The notes: generated by a model not told the origin, from the sequence alone. 47,735 nucleotides of DNA from Bacillota bacterium (GCA_023412715.1 JAEZCC010000041.1:1-47735), one strand, 5' to 3'; positions 1 through 9,328 are shown, numbered from the stretch's first letter. Translations and numbers: made by a program.

Positions 1-111
1 CGCTAACGCGGCGGCAGGTAAACCTTATCCCCTGCCGCCGCTTTGCCGCTGTCAATGGATTTTAAAGCCGGTTTACAATCATGTCGGGTGTTGTTCCGCC
101 CGGTCTATGGT

Positions 112-2451
112 TTACCGGTGAGGGGGCCAGGGGCTGTGCCCGGATTTCGCGTTTACGACGACCTGCGCATTCCGTAAGGAAGGAGTGAAGACGCGGCCAT
201 TTTCATCTCTGACGACGACGGACCGGACCGGCCGGAAAACGCCGGCTCGCTTCGCCTGCAGGGTAAAAGCGACCGCGGCCGCATGGGTATCCGCCGCGGA
301 CGGCAGCGCAGCCGAAATGGTCGAGTCTTTTACGGGCAGTCCCGCTTTCGGCTTTATGGTAAAATTCGCGCTGTCGTAAGTAATTTCAATCGTGCTGCCA
401 AGCTGCGCGAGATTCTGAAGCTCAGAAAGACTGACGCTGACAGCCAGATTCTGTCCGACTTTTACGGTGCAGGGCGCCTGAACCACCGCTTTGCCGACGT
501 TTGTCAGGTTTCCTGTTAAGCCGTAGCCTCTCTTATATTGTATGTCGGTCGTGCTCATTATATTGTCTACAATTTTTGGGATGCTGACGGGAAGAGTCCC
601 CCTCGGCTGATAAGCGCCAAAGATAATATCCATCGCCGCAGGAATATTCGGCCCGTAATTCGTCTTCGGCCGGACTCCTCCTTCCGTCGGGTCCATACCG
701 CTCGCTCCGTAAACCGCAAGCATCGTGTCTGCGTCCGGGTAGTTTGCCACATCGTACGGCTTGTCGATGCTGACCAGGACACAGGGTTTGCCGGCCTCTT
801 TGGACCATTGAACGATATTTCTCGGATTCCTGGTGATCCAGCTGGCGGGGTTGAGAGCGCTTTCAGAGGAAGTTTCCGTGATGGCGATGACATAATCCGC
901 CTGGGCAATCGCGCTCTTCATGTCGGCGTCCGGAATCCGGTTGTTATAATAATACATGCTGCTGAACTGTACGCCGGGGATCTTCTTTTCCTGGATAAGC
1001 TGCTGCAGGCCGAACTGCAGTGCAGGCGGTTCGTTGGAGTAAGCCCCGACGAGCAGAATTTTCTGATCTGCTTTTGGCCTAATGGGAAGCGTGTTCGCAT
1101 CGTTTTTAACGACCGTCACCGCCTCGTCCGCTATCTGGCGTTCACGGTCGTGATGCGCGCTGGAACCGACGACGGCCTCCGCCTTCGCTATCTTTTTCTC
1201 GATGGGGGTCTTGCCGGGAGACATCAGGTTCCGGGAAATTTTAAGCTGTACGACCCGCCTTGCCGACTCCTCGATCCGCGCCTGCAGTTCGGCATCGCCC
1301 GCCTCCGCAGTCTCAATCGCGTCGATCACCGGGTCGAGATTATTGTGCACGTCGGAAAGGCTTTGCGTAACGACAGGCATCAGGACGATATCGACGCCGG
1401 CTTTTATGGCGTAGATTGCCGCGTCTTCCGGAAGAAAATTGTCGGTAATTCCCTGCATCCCCATCGAGTCGGTCACGATGACGCCTTTATAATGCATCTG
1501 ATCGCGCATCAGGCCGGTCAGGATTTCTTTCGACAGAGTGGCCGGCGGCTTCATCATAATGGGATTGCCGTTCTGGTCTTTGTTCTTGGTAGGCAGTTCT
1601 TCCGAAATGATATTCGGGTACTCGATGTGGGTCGTCATGATCATGTCGGTGCCCGCATCGATGCCTGCCTGGAACGGGACGAGTTCCACCTTTTTCAGTT
1701 CATCCATGGTTTTATATACAACCGGCATGGTCGTATGGGAATCGGTCGAGGTATTCCCGTGGCCCGGGAAATGCTTCAGCGCAGTGACAATATTGTTGCG
1801 ATGAAGCCCCTCAATCATCTTGACGCCGAGTTTTGCGACCAGGTTCGGGTCGTCTGAGAAAGAGCGCAGCCCGATGACGGGATTTTTCGGGTTGTCGTTG
1901 GTGTCCATGACCGGTGCAAAATCGACGTTGATGCCGACGCTCGCAAGCTCGCTTCCCATAATGTTGCCGGTGTCGTAGGCCGCCCGTTCGTCATGGGTGG
2001 CGCCAAGGGCCATGTTCCCGGTCATGCGGCACCCGGAGCCCAGGCGGACGACGCTTCCGCCCTCCTGATCCGTCGCAATCAGAAGCGGAATGTTCTGGCC
2101 CTCCGCGTTCGCCTGCTGCAAACCATTCGTCAGTTCGACCATCTGATCGGTCGTGGCCAGGTTCTGTGCGAAAAGAATCACGCCGCCGAATTTATAATCT
2201 TTCAGCACCTCTTCGAACTCGCCGTTCATTGCCGTGACATTCACAAGGGAAGAGCCGCTTCCGCTGTCTTTCCACTGCCGGAAGGCGGGCATCAGCATTT
2301 GGGTTATCTTTTCTCTTTCAGACATCTGGCCGACAATCTCGTCTGCCGTCTGTCCCGACGCCGCGTCGGCCGGCAGCAGCACCGTGCCAACCAAAACGGA
2401 ACAGCACAATAAACCGCTGCCGAAAGCTTTCAGAATTTTACGCCAGCTCAT
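112..2451 (-). CDS. Secreted glycoside hydrolase family 3 (beta-N-acetylhexosaminidase type)
   Basis: 779 residues. An N-terminal signal peptide is visible: basic MSWRK, a hydrophobic stretch to about residue 27, then ADA-AS as a likely cleavage site near residue 30, so the enzyme probably acts outside the membrane. The GH3 barrel follows, with TDQEGG at 128-133, KHFPGHG at 226-232 and DSH at 237-239. This is the NagZ-type signature, in which the Asp/His pair assists catalysis. A VTDSMGM block near residue 325 carries the expected Asp nucleophile. A second alpha/beta domain follows, and the last ~100 residues look like a beta-rich extension. From the family, it should release N-acetylglucosamine from cell-wall or chitin-like fragments; the exact substrate is inferred. 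It is monocistronic and faces away from the next gene. Confidence 0.9.
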   Translation of the reverse strand: MSWRKILKAFGSGLLCCSVLVGTVLLPADAASGQTADEIVGQMSEREKITQMLMPAFRQWKDSGSGSSLVNVTAMNGEFEEVLKDYKFGGVILFAQNLATTDQMVELTNGLQQANAEGQNIPLLIATDQEGGSVVRLGSGCRMTGNMALGATHDERAAYDTGNIMGSELASVGINVDFAPVMDTNDNPKNPVIGLRSFSDDPNLVAKLGVKMIEGLHRNNIVTALKHFPGHGNTSTDSHTTMPVVYKTMDELKKVELVPFQAGIDAGTDMIMTTHIEYPNIISEELPTKNKDQNGNPIMMKPPATLSKEILTGLMRDQMHYKGVIVTDSMGMQGITDNFLPEDAAIYAIKAGVDIVLMPVVTQSLSDVHNNLDPVIDAIETAEAGDAELQARIEESARRVVQLKISRNLMSPGKTPIEKKIAKAEAVVGSSAHHDRERQIADEAVTVVKNDANTLPIRPKADQKILLVGAYSNEPPALQFGLQQLIQEKKIPGVQFSSMYYYNNRIPDADMKSAIAQADYVIAITETSSESALNPASWITRNPRNIVQWSKEAGKPCVLVSIDKPYDVANYPDADTMLAVYGASGMDPTEGGVRPKTNYGPNIPAAMDIIFGAYQPRGTLPVSIPKIVDNIMSTTDIQYKRGYGLTGNLTNVGKAVVQAPCTVKVGQNLAVSVSLSELQNLAQLGSTIEITYDSANFTIKPKAGLPVKDSTISAALPSAADTHAAAVAFTLQAKRAGVFRPVRSVVVRDENGRVFTPSLRNAQVVVNAKSGHSPWPPHR

Positions 2452-2663
2452 TTCTATTCCTCCCTTTCGTTGTCAACATGTTCCTCTTCCCGTAAAAACG
2501 ATTCCTCCGCCCGACATAAGTTTTCGGCTGCCTCCCCCCTTTCAGCTGCCGGCAGCTCTTTGATACGGGTGCGTTGGGGCTTAAAAAAAGTCAGGCAAAG
2601 TCCTGCGCTTATCAAAGCCGGAAGACTTATGCCTGATCGAATCAGTTACACGTCTGGGTCGCC

Positions 2664-2698
2664 TTATGTAATTGTTAAATAATAACATTTATGTAATT
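2664..2698. repeat. Pair of direct repeats and a small palindrome upstream of the GH3 gene
   Basis: TTATGTAATT occurs at 2664-2673 and again at 2689-2698, 25 bases apart. Between them GTTAAATAATAAC (2674-2686) is an imperfect palindrome. The block lies about 215 bases before the GH3 start codon, in an AT-rich divergent intergenic region (2452-2870) that holds no other gene I can support. It could be an operator for the GH3 gene, for the divergent small gene, or for both; no regulator can be named. Confidence 0.4.
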
Positions 2699-2870
2699 AT
2701 TTGGAATACATTCATAAAATACACCGCCGCAAACGATTTGTCAAGAGATCATTTCCATATTCTTCAAACTTTACCGTCCCGGTTTCGGCTCGGCTCACAT
2801 CCTTTTTTGCGGCAAGTGATTTCCTTTATTTATTATTTCGCATAATATGGGCGTGTGCGGGGTGAATGCA

Positions 2871-3068
2871 ATGCGGAGGAACTGTACGCCGGCGGAAATG
2901 TCCTACCTGGCAACGTCTTTTGCCGTGAGCATCGCAAAAGGACAGGATATCCGCACCCTCAGGCTGCTGTGCAGCTTTTTTACGAGCGTCATCGCCACGC
3001 TGAACGTGATCATCAACCAGAAGCTGGCCTGCGAACCTCCTCCGGAAAAAAAAGAGAAAGAGAATTGA
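2871..3068 (+). CDS. Small helical protein, DUF6774-like
   Basis: 65 residues from the ATG at 2871. This start is preferred over the ATG at 2847 because GGGGTG lies six bases upstream of it, while 2847 has no ribosome binding site. The central part (SFAVSIAKGQDIRTLRLLCS, then FFTSVIATLNVI) resembles the short DUF6774 family common in Clostridia, whose members share an AxAIAKG...LxxLAxxFTxLGxTL pattern. The tail is charged and Lys/Glu rich. Function is unknown in the family. The gene stands alone between the GH3 gene and the phosphate transporter. Confidence 0.6.
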   Translation: MRRNCTPAEMSYLATSFAVSIAKGQDIRTLRLLCSFFTSVIATLNVIINQKLACEPPPEKKEKEN

Positions 3069-3134
3069 GGTCCCGCGCGGCGGCTATCGCCAACACCGTC
3101 CGGGACCGCGGGCCATACAGGGCAGAGATATACC

Positions 3135-3174
3135 GCAGGAAATAGTGTTTCTAAATAGAAATACTATTTCCTGC
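3135..3174 (+). terminator. Long perfect stem-loop after the DUF6774-like gene
   Basis: GCAGGAAATAGT at 3135-3146 pairs exactly with ACTATTTCCTGC at 3163-3174, and the inner bases can extend the stem. It is followed by ATTTTATTAA, a weak T tract. It probably ends transcription before the phosphate transporter, and is symmetrical enough to work from either side. Confidence 0.55.
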
Positions 3175-3315
3175 ATTTTATTAAGCAGCATTAAAAAGTT
3201 AAAAATATTTTAATTTTCGATTAATTATTGTAAAATGTATGTTAAAATAGTTTCTGGTCAGAAAAGAGGGTTTCTTGAGCACGAAGATCCGGATTCCAAA
3301 AAAAGAGGTTGTTTC

Positions 3316-4326
3316 ATGTCCCCCATACTCCCGATAGCGCTGATCCTTGTCTGCGCGTCCATATTCGTCAACGGATGGACAGACGCACCCAACGCGATAG
3401 CGACCGTCGTTTCCACGCGCGTTCTGCCGCCGAGGGTAGCCGTCGTCATGGCGACGTTTTTCAACCTGATCGGCATTATGTGCTTCGGCTCTGCGGTTGC
3501 CAGCACCATCGCAAACCTTGTAGACGTCGGGACCGGCATGAACCCGCTCGTCGCAATCTGCGCGGCACAGTTTTCCATCGTCATCTGGTCTGTGTCGGCG
3601 TGGAAGTTCGGCATCCCCACAAGCGAAAGCCATGCGCTCATCGCCGGCCTGATGGGCGCCGGCATCGCCTATAACGGCCTGGCGGCGTTCCAGTGGGCGG
3701 AGTTTGCGAAAGTCCTGTGGGGTATCTTCATCTCGACGGTCGTCGGGTTTGTCGCAAGCTATTTCGTGACGAAAATCATCGGTTTTCTCTGCCGCAGGAT
3801 GAAGCGGGCACGGGCGAACCGCTTTTTTTCTGTCGGTCAGATGGCTTCCGCCGCGCTGATGGCGACCAGCCACGGCGCCCAGGACGGCCAGAAATTCATG
3901 GGCGTGTTCGTGCTTGTGCTGCTGCTCGCCAAGAACCAAAAGGTTCCCGAAAGCATTCCCATCGCGCCGTGGATTATGGTCCTGTGCGCCCTTGTCATGG
4001 GCATCGGGACGTCCGTCGGCGGCTACCGGATCATAAAGACCATGGGCGTGGACATGGTAAAGCTGGAAAAATACCAGGGCTTCTCGGCGGAGATCGTCGC
4101 CTCCACCTGCATGCTGATCACCACGGTCTGTTCGGGCATTCCGCTCAGCACGACCAACACCAAAGGCTCCGCCATGATGGGCGCGGGCGCCGCGCGGCGC
4201 TTTTCCGACGTAAACTGGGGGGTCGCCAAAGAGATGGTCACCGCCTGGATCCTTACGTTCCCCGCCTGTCTGATTCTGGGTTATGTCATGACCAAGCTGT
4301 TCGTTCTTATACCAACCTTGTTCTGA
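3316..4326 (+). CDS. pit: PiT-family inorganic phosphate transporter
   Basis: 336 residues from the ATG at 3316. That start is chosen because AAAAGAGG lies a few bases before it and because the membrane protein begins there; the longer frame from 3235 adds a hydrophilic stretch. The protein is a run of hydrophobic helices with the two PiT half-repeats: NGWTDAPNAIATVVSTR in the N-terminal half and SHGAQDGQKFMGV in the C-terminal half, versions of the family's ANDxANAxG and HGANDGQK motifs. It should import phosphate (or metal-phosphate) using an ion gradient. The DUF47 gene starts 16 bases after its stop, a pairing typical of low-affinity phosphate uptake loci. Confidence 0.93.
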   Translation: MSPILPIALILVCASIFVNGWTDAPNAIATVVSTRVLPPRVAVVMATFFNLIGIMCFGSAVASTIANLVDVGTGMNPLVAICAAQFSIVIWSVSAWKFGIPTSESHALIAGLMGAGIAYNGLAAFQWAEFAKVLWGIFISTVVGFVASYFVTKIIGFLCRRMKRARANRFFSVGQMASAALMATSHGAQDGQKFMGVFVLVLLLAKNQKVPESIPIAPWIMVLCALVMGIGTSVGGYRIIKTMGVDMVKLEKYQGFSAEIVASTCMLITTVCSGIPLSTTNTKGSAMMGAGAARRFSDVNWGVAKEMVTAWILTFPACLILGYVMTKLFVLIPTLF

Positions 4327-4342
4327 AAGGCAGGAAACGAAA

Positions 4343-4975
4343 ATGGCTAATTTTTTCTCAAATGGGCCGGATTATTTCGGCCTGTTTGAAAAGGGAATCG
4401 AGATCTCAAACAAAGCCGCAAAAACGCTTCAGACCGCGCTGGCAGACAGCGAGATCAACGAAGACGAAATCCGCAAGCTCAAAGAGATCGAGCATGAGGG
4501 CGACAGGCTGGTGCATGTTGCCTCCAAGCTGATTTCAGACGCGTTCATCACGCCGATCGAAAGGCCGGACATGATGAACATGGTCGCTTCTATTGAAGCG
4601 CTGACCGACAGCATCGACGACATTGCAAACCAGATTTATATGATGCACATTGAAAAGAAAGACGACGTCACCGACAAATTCATCGGGCTGATTGTCCAGG
4701 CCTGCGAAGAGCTGACCAAGATGATGTCCCTCTTCAAGCAGTTCAAGAAAAAGCAGGAACCGATTCATAAGAGCAGCATTCTGGTCAACCACATTGAAGA
4801 AGAGGGCGACACCCTGTTCATGAACGCCGTCCGCAATCTTTTCGACCCCGCGAACCCCGCCGAAACGTTCGATATCATCCGCAAGAAAAATCTTTACAGC
4901 TCCTTTGAAGACGCGCTGGACTGCTGCGAAGATATCGCGGACATCGTGGAATCCATCATCATTTCAAACACCTGA
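4343..4975 (+). CDS. DUF47 family (PhoU-like) partner of the phosphate transporter
   Basis: 210 residues, almost entirely helical and acidic, with the recurring E/D pattern of the DUF47/PhoU-like fold (for example EIEHEGDRLVH and the second half IEEEGDTLFM). These acidic clusters bind metal in family structures. The gene follows pit closely and has its own good ribosome site. Family members associate with or regulate PiT transporters; a role in gating phosphate uptake is inferred from that and from the gene pair. Length is normal for the family (about 205-215). Confidence 0.9.
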   Translation: MANFFSNGPDYFGLFEKGIEISNKAAKTLQTALADSEINEDEIRKLKEIEHEGDRLVHVASKLISDAFITPIERPDMMNMVASIEALTDSIDDIANQIYMMHIEKKDDVTDKFIGLIVQACEELTKMMSLFKQFKKKQEPIHKSSILVNHIEEEGDTLFMNAVRNLFDPANPAETFDIIRKKNLYSSFEDALDCCEDIADIVESIIISNT

Positions 4976-4986
4976 CAAGAGCGAGC

Positions 4987-5020
4987 AAAAAGAAAAACCG
5001 ACGGCTGCGACACCGTCGGC
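4987..5020 (-). terminator. Intrinsic terminator for the HD-domain gene
   Basis: Read on the minus strand, CCGACGG and CCGTCGG (4998-5004 and 5013-5019) form a 7-bp stem followed by TTTTTCTTTTTG. It sits just beyond the HD gene stop. Confidence 0.75.
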
Positions 5021-5027
5021 AGGGGCA

Positions 5028-5059
5028 GTATGCCGAAAGCATACGGCCTTATTTTTTTG
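5028..5059 (+). terminator. Intrinsic terminator for the pit-DUF47 operon
   Basis: GTATGC (5028-5033) pairs with GCATAC (5039-5044) around a CGAAA loop, followed after GGCC by TTATTTTTTT. Together with the preceding minus-strand hairpin it separates the two convergent transcripts. Confidence 0.65.
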
Positions 5060-5070
5060 CAATGCGGAAG

Positions 5071-5637
5071 TCAGATGTCCAGCTCCCCGACGAGCGACTG
5101 CATGGCGGCGACCGTTCGGGAAATGAGATCGTCCAGCGACCAGCCGAGCATCTCCGCGCCCTTCTGGATCACCTCGCGGGAACAGCCCGCGGCAAAAGAC
5201 GCCTGCTTGAACTTTTTCTTGACGGATTTTAACTGCATGTCGCGCACGCTTTTCGACGGGTGCATCAGGGCGACCGCGCCGATCAGACCGGTCAGCTCGT
5301 CCGTGGCGTACAGGATTTTTTCCATAAAGGCTTCGGGCCTGACGTCCACGGTCAGCCCGTAGCCGTGGCTTGCGACCGCGTGGATCAGCTTCTCGTCCAG
5401 CCCGCGCTCACGCATAATCTCCTGCTCTTTGGTGCAATGCTGCTCGGGGTACTTCTCAAAATCCAGGTCGTGCAGAAGGCCGGCGACCTTCCAGAAATCG
5501 ATGTTCTCCGGGTCGTATTCCTTCGCGAAATAGCCCATGACGCCGGAAACGATTTTGCCATGCTTCAGGTGAAAGGGATCCTGATTGTATTCTTCCAGAA
5601 GCCGCTGCGCTTCTTCCAAAGTCGGTACGGTACCCAC
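5071..5637 (-). CDS. HD-domain hydrolase
   Basis: 188 residues. The HD phosphohydrolase metal-site pattern is present: an early His in HLKHGKIVSGVM, LLHDLDFEKYPEQH with the paired His-Asp, SHGYG, and a later Asp in YATDELTGLI. Proteins of this size and pattern are widespread in Clostridia and usually annotated only as HD-domain proteins; the substrate (a nucleotide or other phosphate ester) cannot be told. It is convergent with pit-DUF47 and lies downstream of the esterase gene with about 100 bases between them. Confidence 0.8.
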   Translation of the reverse strand: MGTVPTLEEAQRLLEEYNQDPFHLKHGKIVSGVMGYFAKEYDPENIDFWKVAGLLHDLDFEKYPEQHCTKEQEIMRERGLDEKLIHAVASHGYGLTVDVRPEAFMEKILYATDELTGLIGAVALMHPSKSVRDMQLKSVKKKFKQASFAAGCSREVIQKGAEMLGWSLDDLISRTVAAMQSLVGELDI

Positions 5638-5736
5638 GGCAATTCCTCCCGTTATGGATCATATAAAATATATGTGTCAGCTATGTAATAGTGATTGTAC
5701 CCGTTTGCCGGGCGTTTGTCAAGGCCGTCCGGCGCG

Positions 5737-6546
5737 TCAGTACGAAAAACCGAACAGTTCGGAAAGCCACTGCGCGCAGAGCGGGAACCAGGACGCGTCG
5801 TGCGGATTTTCAAGGCCGGTCTCGGCATTGCACATCGACAGGCCGTGGCTGCCCTTCTGAAAAATGTGGCACTCAAACGGGACGCCGGCGCGGCGCAGGG
5901 CCGCGGCAAACAGCAGCGTGTTTTCGACAGGCACGTCGGCGTCTTCCTGCGTGTGCCACAGAAAGGCGGGAGGCGTCGAGGGAGAAACGTGACGTTCAAG
6001 CGAATAGAAATCTTTCTGCCGCTGCGTCGGCCCGCCGCCCGAAAGGGCGCGGACGGAGCCTTCGTGGGTGTATTTTCCGGCCGTGATGACCGGGTAGCCG
6101 AGAACCAGCGCGTCCGGCCGGCTGGGGATATCCGACGAGCCGATTTTTGCGCTCAGCTCCGGCGAATCCCACAGGGTGCCGAGCGACGCCGCAAGGTGTC
6201 CCCCTGCCGAAAAGCCGCACACGGCGATCTTGCCGGGGAAAACATTCCATTGCGCGCTGTTCGCGCGAATCTGCCGGACCGTGAGGGCGGCGTCGGCAAG
6301 CGGCCGCAGAGCGGAAGCGGCGCCACCGGCGGAGTAGCGCAGAATAAAGACCTGATAGCCTTTCGAAAAAAAGGCCGTGGCCGGCGGATCGGCTTCACGG
6401 TCGGAGAGGAAGACATAGCCGCCTCCCGGCAGGATCACAACGCAGGGACGCACCGTTCGTTTCGGCATTTCTTCCGAAACGTCGTGCAGGTACCCCACCG
6501 CTTCGGCGCAACTGCCCGGATTCGGCTGAAAACGGATGATTTTCAC
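5737..6546 (-). CDS. Alpha/beta-hydrolase, acetyl-esterase type
   Basis: 269 residues, no signal peptide. The oxyanion motif PGGGY is near residue 42, the nucleophile elbow GFSAGG follows in the middle, and the acid and base appear in QEDADVPVENT and KGSHGLS near the C terminus, giving a complete Ser-Asp-His triad. Spacing and motifs match the BD-FAE/Aes group of carboxylesterases, which remove acetyl or short acyl groups from sugars or other esters; the natural substrate is not evident. It sits 15 bases after sufU on the same strand and may receive read-through from the suf operon, but no functional tie is obvious. Confidence 0.85.
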   Translation of the reverse strand: MKIIRFQPNPGSCAEAVGYLHDVSEEMPKRTVRPCVVILPGGGYVFLSDREADPPATAFFSKGYQVFILRYSAGGAASALRPLADAALTVRQIRANSAQWNVFPGKIAVCGFSAGGHLAASLGTLWDSPELSAKIGSSDIPSRPDALVLGYPVITAGKYTHEGSVRALSGGGPTQRQKDFYSLERHVSPSTPPAFLWHTQEDADVPVENTLLFAAALRRAGVPFECHIFQKGSHGLSMCNAETGLENPHDASWFPLCAQWLSELFGFSY

Positions 6547-6561
6547 GTCAGCGCGGTCCTT

Positions 6562-7011
6562 TCATGATGATTTCTTTTCTTCGCCTTCGCCGCCAAGAGC
6601 GTTTTCGAGCGTGTGCCAGCCGAGTACGGCGCACTTGACGCGCGCGGGCATGTGGGCGATGTCGCGCAGGGCAATCGCCTCGTCGAGCTGCTCCAGCTCG
6701 GCTTCGTCGGTCACCTCGTTCTTAATCATCCCGAGAAAGATTTTCGCGAGCTTCAGCGCCTCCTGTGTCGTCTTCCCCTTGATGAGGTCGATCATGATGG
6801 AGGCCGAAGCCTGCGAAATGGCACAGCCCACGCCGGTAAAACCGGCGTCTTCAATCACGCCGTCCTTCTCCCGCAGCTCCAGCTCGATTTCGTCTCCGCA
6901 GCTCGGGTTGACGCCCTTCAGGGTGACGGTCGGGCTGTCGACGTGGTGCTTGTTGCGCTTCGAGTTGTTGTGCTCGGTCAGAATCTGCGTATAGATCTGG
7001 TTAAGCTCCAA
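6562..7011 (-). CDS. sufU: SufU sulfur-transfer protein
   Basis: 149 residues. The zinc-site residues of SufU are present: Cys38 and Asp40 in NPSCGDE, Cys63 in GVGCAISQASAS, and a third Cys in RVKCAVLGW near residue 126. SufU accepts persulfide sulfur from SufS and passes it to the SufBCD scaffold; the IscU-like residues for cluster assembly itself are not required here. The C-terminal GEEEKK tail is ordinary. It is the last gene of the suf operon and overlaps the end of sufS by 11 bases. Confidence 0.95.
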   Translation of the reverse strand: MELNQIYTQILTEHNNSKRNKHHVDSPTVTLKGVNPSCGDEIELELREKDGVIEDAGFTGVGCAISQASASIMIDLIKGKTTQEALKLAKIFLGMIKNEVTDEAELEQLDEAIALRDIAHMPARVKCAVLGWHTLENALGGEGEEKKSS

Positions 7012-8227
7012 GGCCGAGCCACCCCCTGACCTTTTTCAGGCCTTCAAGGAAAACGTCGACGTCTTCCTTCGTGTTGTAAAAATACAGGCTGGCCCGGCAG
7101 GTGGCGTTCACGCAGAGATAATCCATCAGCGGCTGTGCGCAGTGATGCCCCGCGCGGATGGCGACGCCGCCCGCGTCGAGGATGGAGGCCACGTCGTGCG
7201 GATGGACGCCCTCGACGTTGAACGAAATCACGCCGCAGCGGTCTTTTCGGTTCTCCGTGCCGGCATAGACCGTCACGTGGGGAATCTGCGCAAGGCCTTT
7301 CAGCGCGTAGTCCAGAAGCTCTTCTTCCGTTTTCGCAATCGTGTCGTAACCGATCTTCTGCAGATAGCGGATGGCCTCGGCCAGACCGACCGCGCCGCCG
7401 ACGTTCTGCGTGCCGGCTTCGAATTTCTGAGGCAGGGGCGCAAAGCTGGCCGTCTGCTCGTGGACGTATTCAATCATCTCGCCGCCGCGCAGGAACGGCG
7501 GCATCTTATTGAGCAGCGCTTCTTTGCCGTAAAGCACGCCGATGCCCATGGGCGCCAGCATTTTATGGCCCGAAAACGCCATGAAGTCCGGGTTCAGGGC
7601 CGCGACGTCCACCGGGTAATGCGGAATGCTCTGCGCGCAGTCCAGCACGGCGACGGCGCCGACGGCGTGGGCGCGCGCAATGATCTTCTGCACCGGGTAA
7701 ACCGAGCCGAGCACGTTGGAAACATGCGCCGCCGCGACGATTTTCGTTTTCTCCGTGATCTTTTTCTGAATTTCTTCGTCGGTCAGCCGGCCCCCGGCGT
7801 CCGGGTACAGGTAGACGAGCTTCGCGCCCTTCGCCTGCGCGACCATCTGCCAGGGCACGAGGTTGCTGTGGTGCTCGCTGACGGGCAGGGCAATCTCGTC
7901 GCCCTCTTTCAGGAAGGTAAGACCATAGCTGTAGGCGACGAGATTGAGCGATTCGCTCGCGTTGCGGGTGAAAATCACCTCGTCGTCCTTGTCGGCGTGG
8001 ATAAATTCCTTGACCGTGTGGCGGGCTTCCTCGTACATGTCCGTCGCCTTGATGCTCAGGGCGTACAGTCCCCGGTGGGGGTTCGCGTTGAACCGGCGGT
8101 AGTACTCGTCCACGGCCTCTATGACCTGCACGGGCTTCTGCGTCGTGGCGGCGTTGTCGAGGTAAACAAGGCGCTTACCGTTCATCTGTTCCTTCAGAAC
8201 AGGAAAATCATCGAGATAAGGATTCAA
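7001..8227 (-). CDS. sufS: SufS cysteine desulfurase
   Basis: 408 residues. The enzyme converts cysteine to alanine and a protein-bound persulfide using pyridoxal phosphate. LDNAATTQKP lies near the N terminus, the PLP lysine is in AFSGHKM, and the catalytic cysteine is in RAGHHCAQP near residue 360. The short loop around that Cys is the group II (SufS) form. The start is a TTG at 8227: it keeps the conserved DFPVLKEQ segment that would be lost with the next ATG. It overlaps sufD by 20 bases, suggesting coupled translation. Confidence 0.95.
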   Translation of the reverse strand: MNPYLDDFPVLKEQMNGKRLVYLDNAATTQKPVQVIEAVDEYYRRFNANPHRGLYALSIKATDMYEEARHTVKEFIHADKDDEVIFTRNASESLNLVAYSYGLTFLKEGDEIALPVSEHHSNLVPWQMVAQAKGAKLVYLYPDAGGRLTDEEIQKKITEKTKIVAAAHVSNVLGSVYPVQKIIARAHAVGAVAVLDCAQSIPHYPVDVAALNPDFMAFSGHKMLAPMGIGVLYGKEALLNKMPPFLRGGEMIEYVHEQTASFAPLPQKFEAGTQNVGGAVGLAEAIRYLQKIGYDTIAKTEEELLDYALKGLAQIPHVTVYAGTENRKDRCGVISFNVEGVHPHDVASILDAGGVAIRAGHHCAQPLMDYLCVNATCRASLYFYNTKEDVDVFLEGLKKVRGWLGLGA

Positions 8228-9308
8228 GTCCGTTTAGCCTCGCTTTCACATAATCCGAAACTTCATCTTTCAGCTTCTCGTCCGGGATTCTGTCCGTGAC
8301 CGGCCGAAACTGCGCTTCTATCAGTAATTTTTTCGCATCAAGCTCGCTTAATCCGCGCGACATGAGATAGAACATCCGGTTCTCATCAATTTTTCCGGTG
8401 GAGGCCGCGTGCTGCCCCTCGACGTCCTCTTCGGCGCAGAGAATCAGCGGCGCGGTGCGGCTGCGCACCTTCGGGCTGAACAGCAGGTTGAATTCGCTCT
8501 CGTGGCCCACGGCCCGCTTTGCCCCCCGCAGAAAATCGATTGTCCCGCGGAAATTTTTGCGGCTTTCGTCCAGCAGCGCCCCGCTGATGTGGATTTCACT
8601 CCGCGTCTTTCTGCCGGCATGCTCGGCGACATAATTGATATCGACAGACCGGCTGCGGTCCCCGAAATAAATGGCGTCGAGCGACAGGCTGCTTGCGGCG
8701 CCGTCGAGCCTGGCCCTGCAGCCGGCAAACGCTTCCCTGCCGCCAAGCTCCGCCTGGACGACGCCGATTTTCGCGCCGTCTTCGGCAAACGCGCCGATGT
8801 CGTCGAAGCCGACGCATCCGTCGCCCAGCATCTGCACCTGTATCAGGTGGATGACGGCCCCCTTCGCCGCATACAGCCGCGTCAGGCCGCCGTGGAATCC
8901 GCCGGAAAGGGCGGCGTCGGAGGAATAGCTCATGACGACCGTGATTTCGCTGCCCTCTTCCGCCACGACCGAATTTTCATCCGCAACGGCCGGGCCGGCG
9001 CCGTCCAGCCGCCACGAAAGGAAAACCGGCTGCGCGATGCGCGTTCCCGCCGCAACGCGGAGAGAGACGCCGGAAGTCCTGTTTGACGATACGAAATCCG
9101 CCGCTTCCACGCCCATTCCGGTCGCAAGCTGCGGCAGCGGGAACGCCTGCCGGGAAGCGGAAACGCCCGCGGGCAGAGCGCCCTGTATCACATCCCGGCC
9201 GTAAGAGGAAAGCCGGGCAATCGTGTCCTGCAATTGTGCTTCGTTGATGCCGAGCCGGTTCCATGTGCGCGCCGGCAGGGAATTCACATGTTTTAACGCC
9301 AGTTCCAT
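8208..9308 (-). CDS. sufD: SufD, Fe-S cluster scaffold subunit
   Basis: 366 residues, a SufB/SufD beta-helix protein. It is shorter and more divergent than SufB, as usual, with the conserved C-terminal helical block (HAASTGKIDENRMFYLMSRG, then the LIEAQF segment). SufD pairs with SufB and SufC in the SufBC2D scaffold that builds Fe-S clusters in the cytoplasm. The gene lies 20 bases after sufB and overlaps sufS. Confidence 0.93.
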   Translation of the reverse strand: MELALKHVNSLPARTWNRLGINEAQLQDTIARLSSYGRDVIQGALPAGVSASRQAFPLPQLATGMGVEAADFVSSNRTSGVSLRVAAGTRIAQPVFLSWRLDGAGPAVADENSVVAEEGSEITVVMSYSSDAALSGGFHGGLTRLYAAKGAVIHLIQVQMLGDGCVGFDDIGAFAEDGAKIGVVQAELGGREAFAGCRARLDGAASSLSLDAIYFGDRSRSVDINYVAEHAGRKTRSEIHISGALLDESRKNFRGTIDFLRGAKRAVGHESEFNLLFSPKVRSRTAPLILCAEEDVEGQHAASTGKIDENRMFYLMSRGLSELDAKKLLIEAQFRPVTDRIPDEKLKDEVSDYVKARLNGLESLSR

Positions 9309-9328
9309 TCCGTCTTCCGCCGTCGGCC

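Noticed and set aside
538..1857. A 439-codon plus-strand frame opposite the GH3 gene
   Set aside because: Antisense shadow; the minus-strand GH3 motifs are unambiguous.
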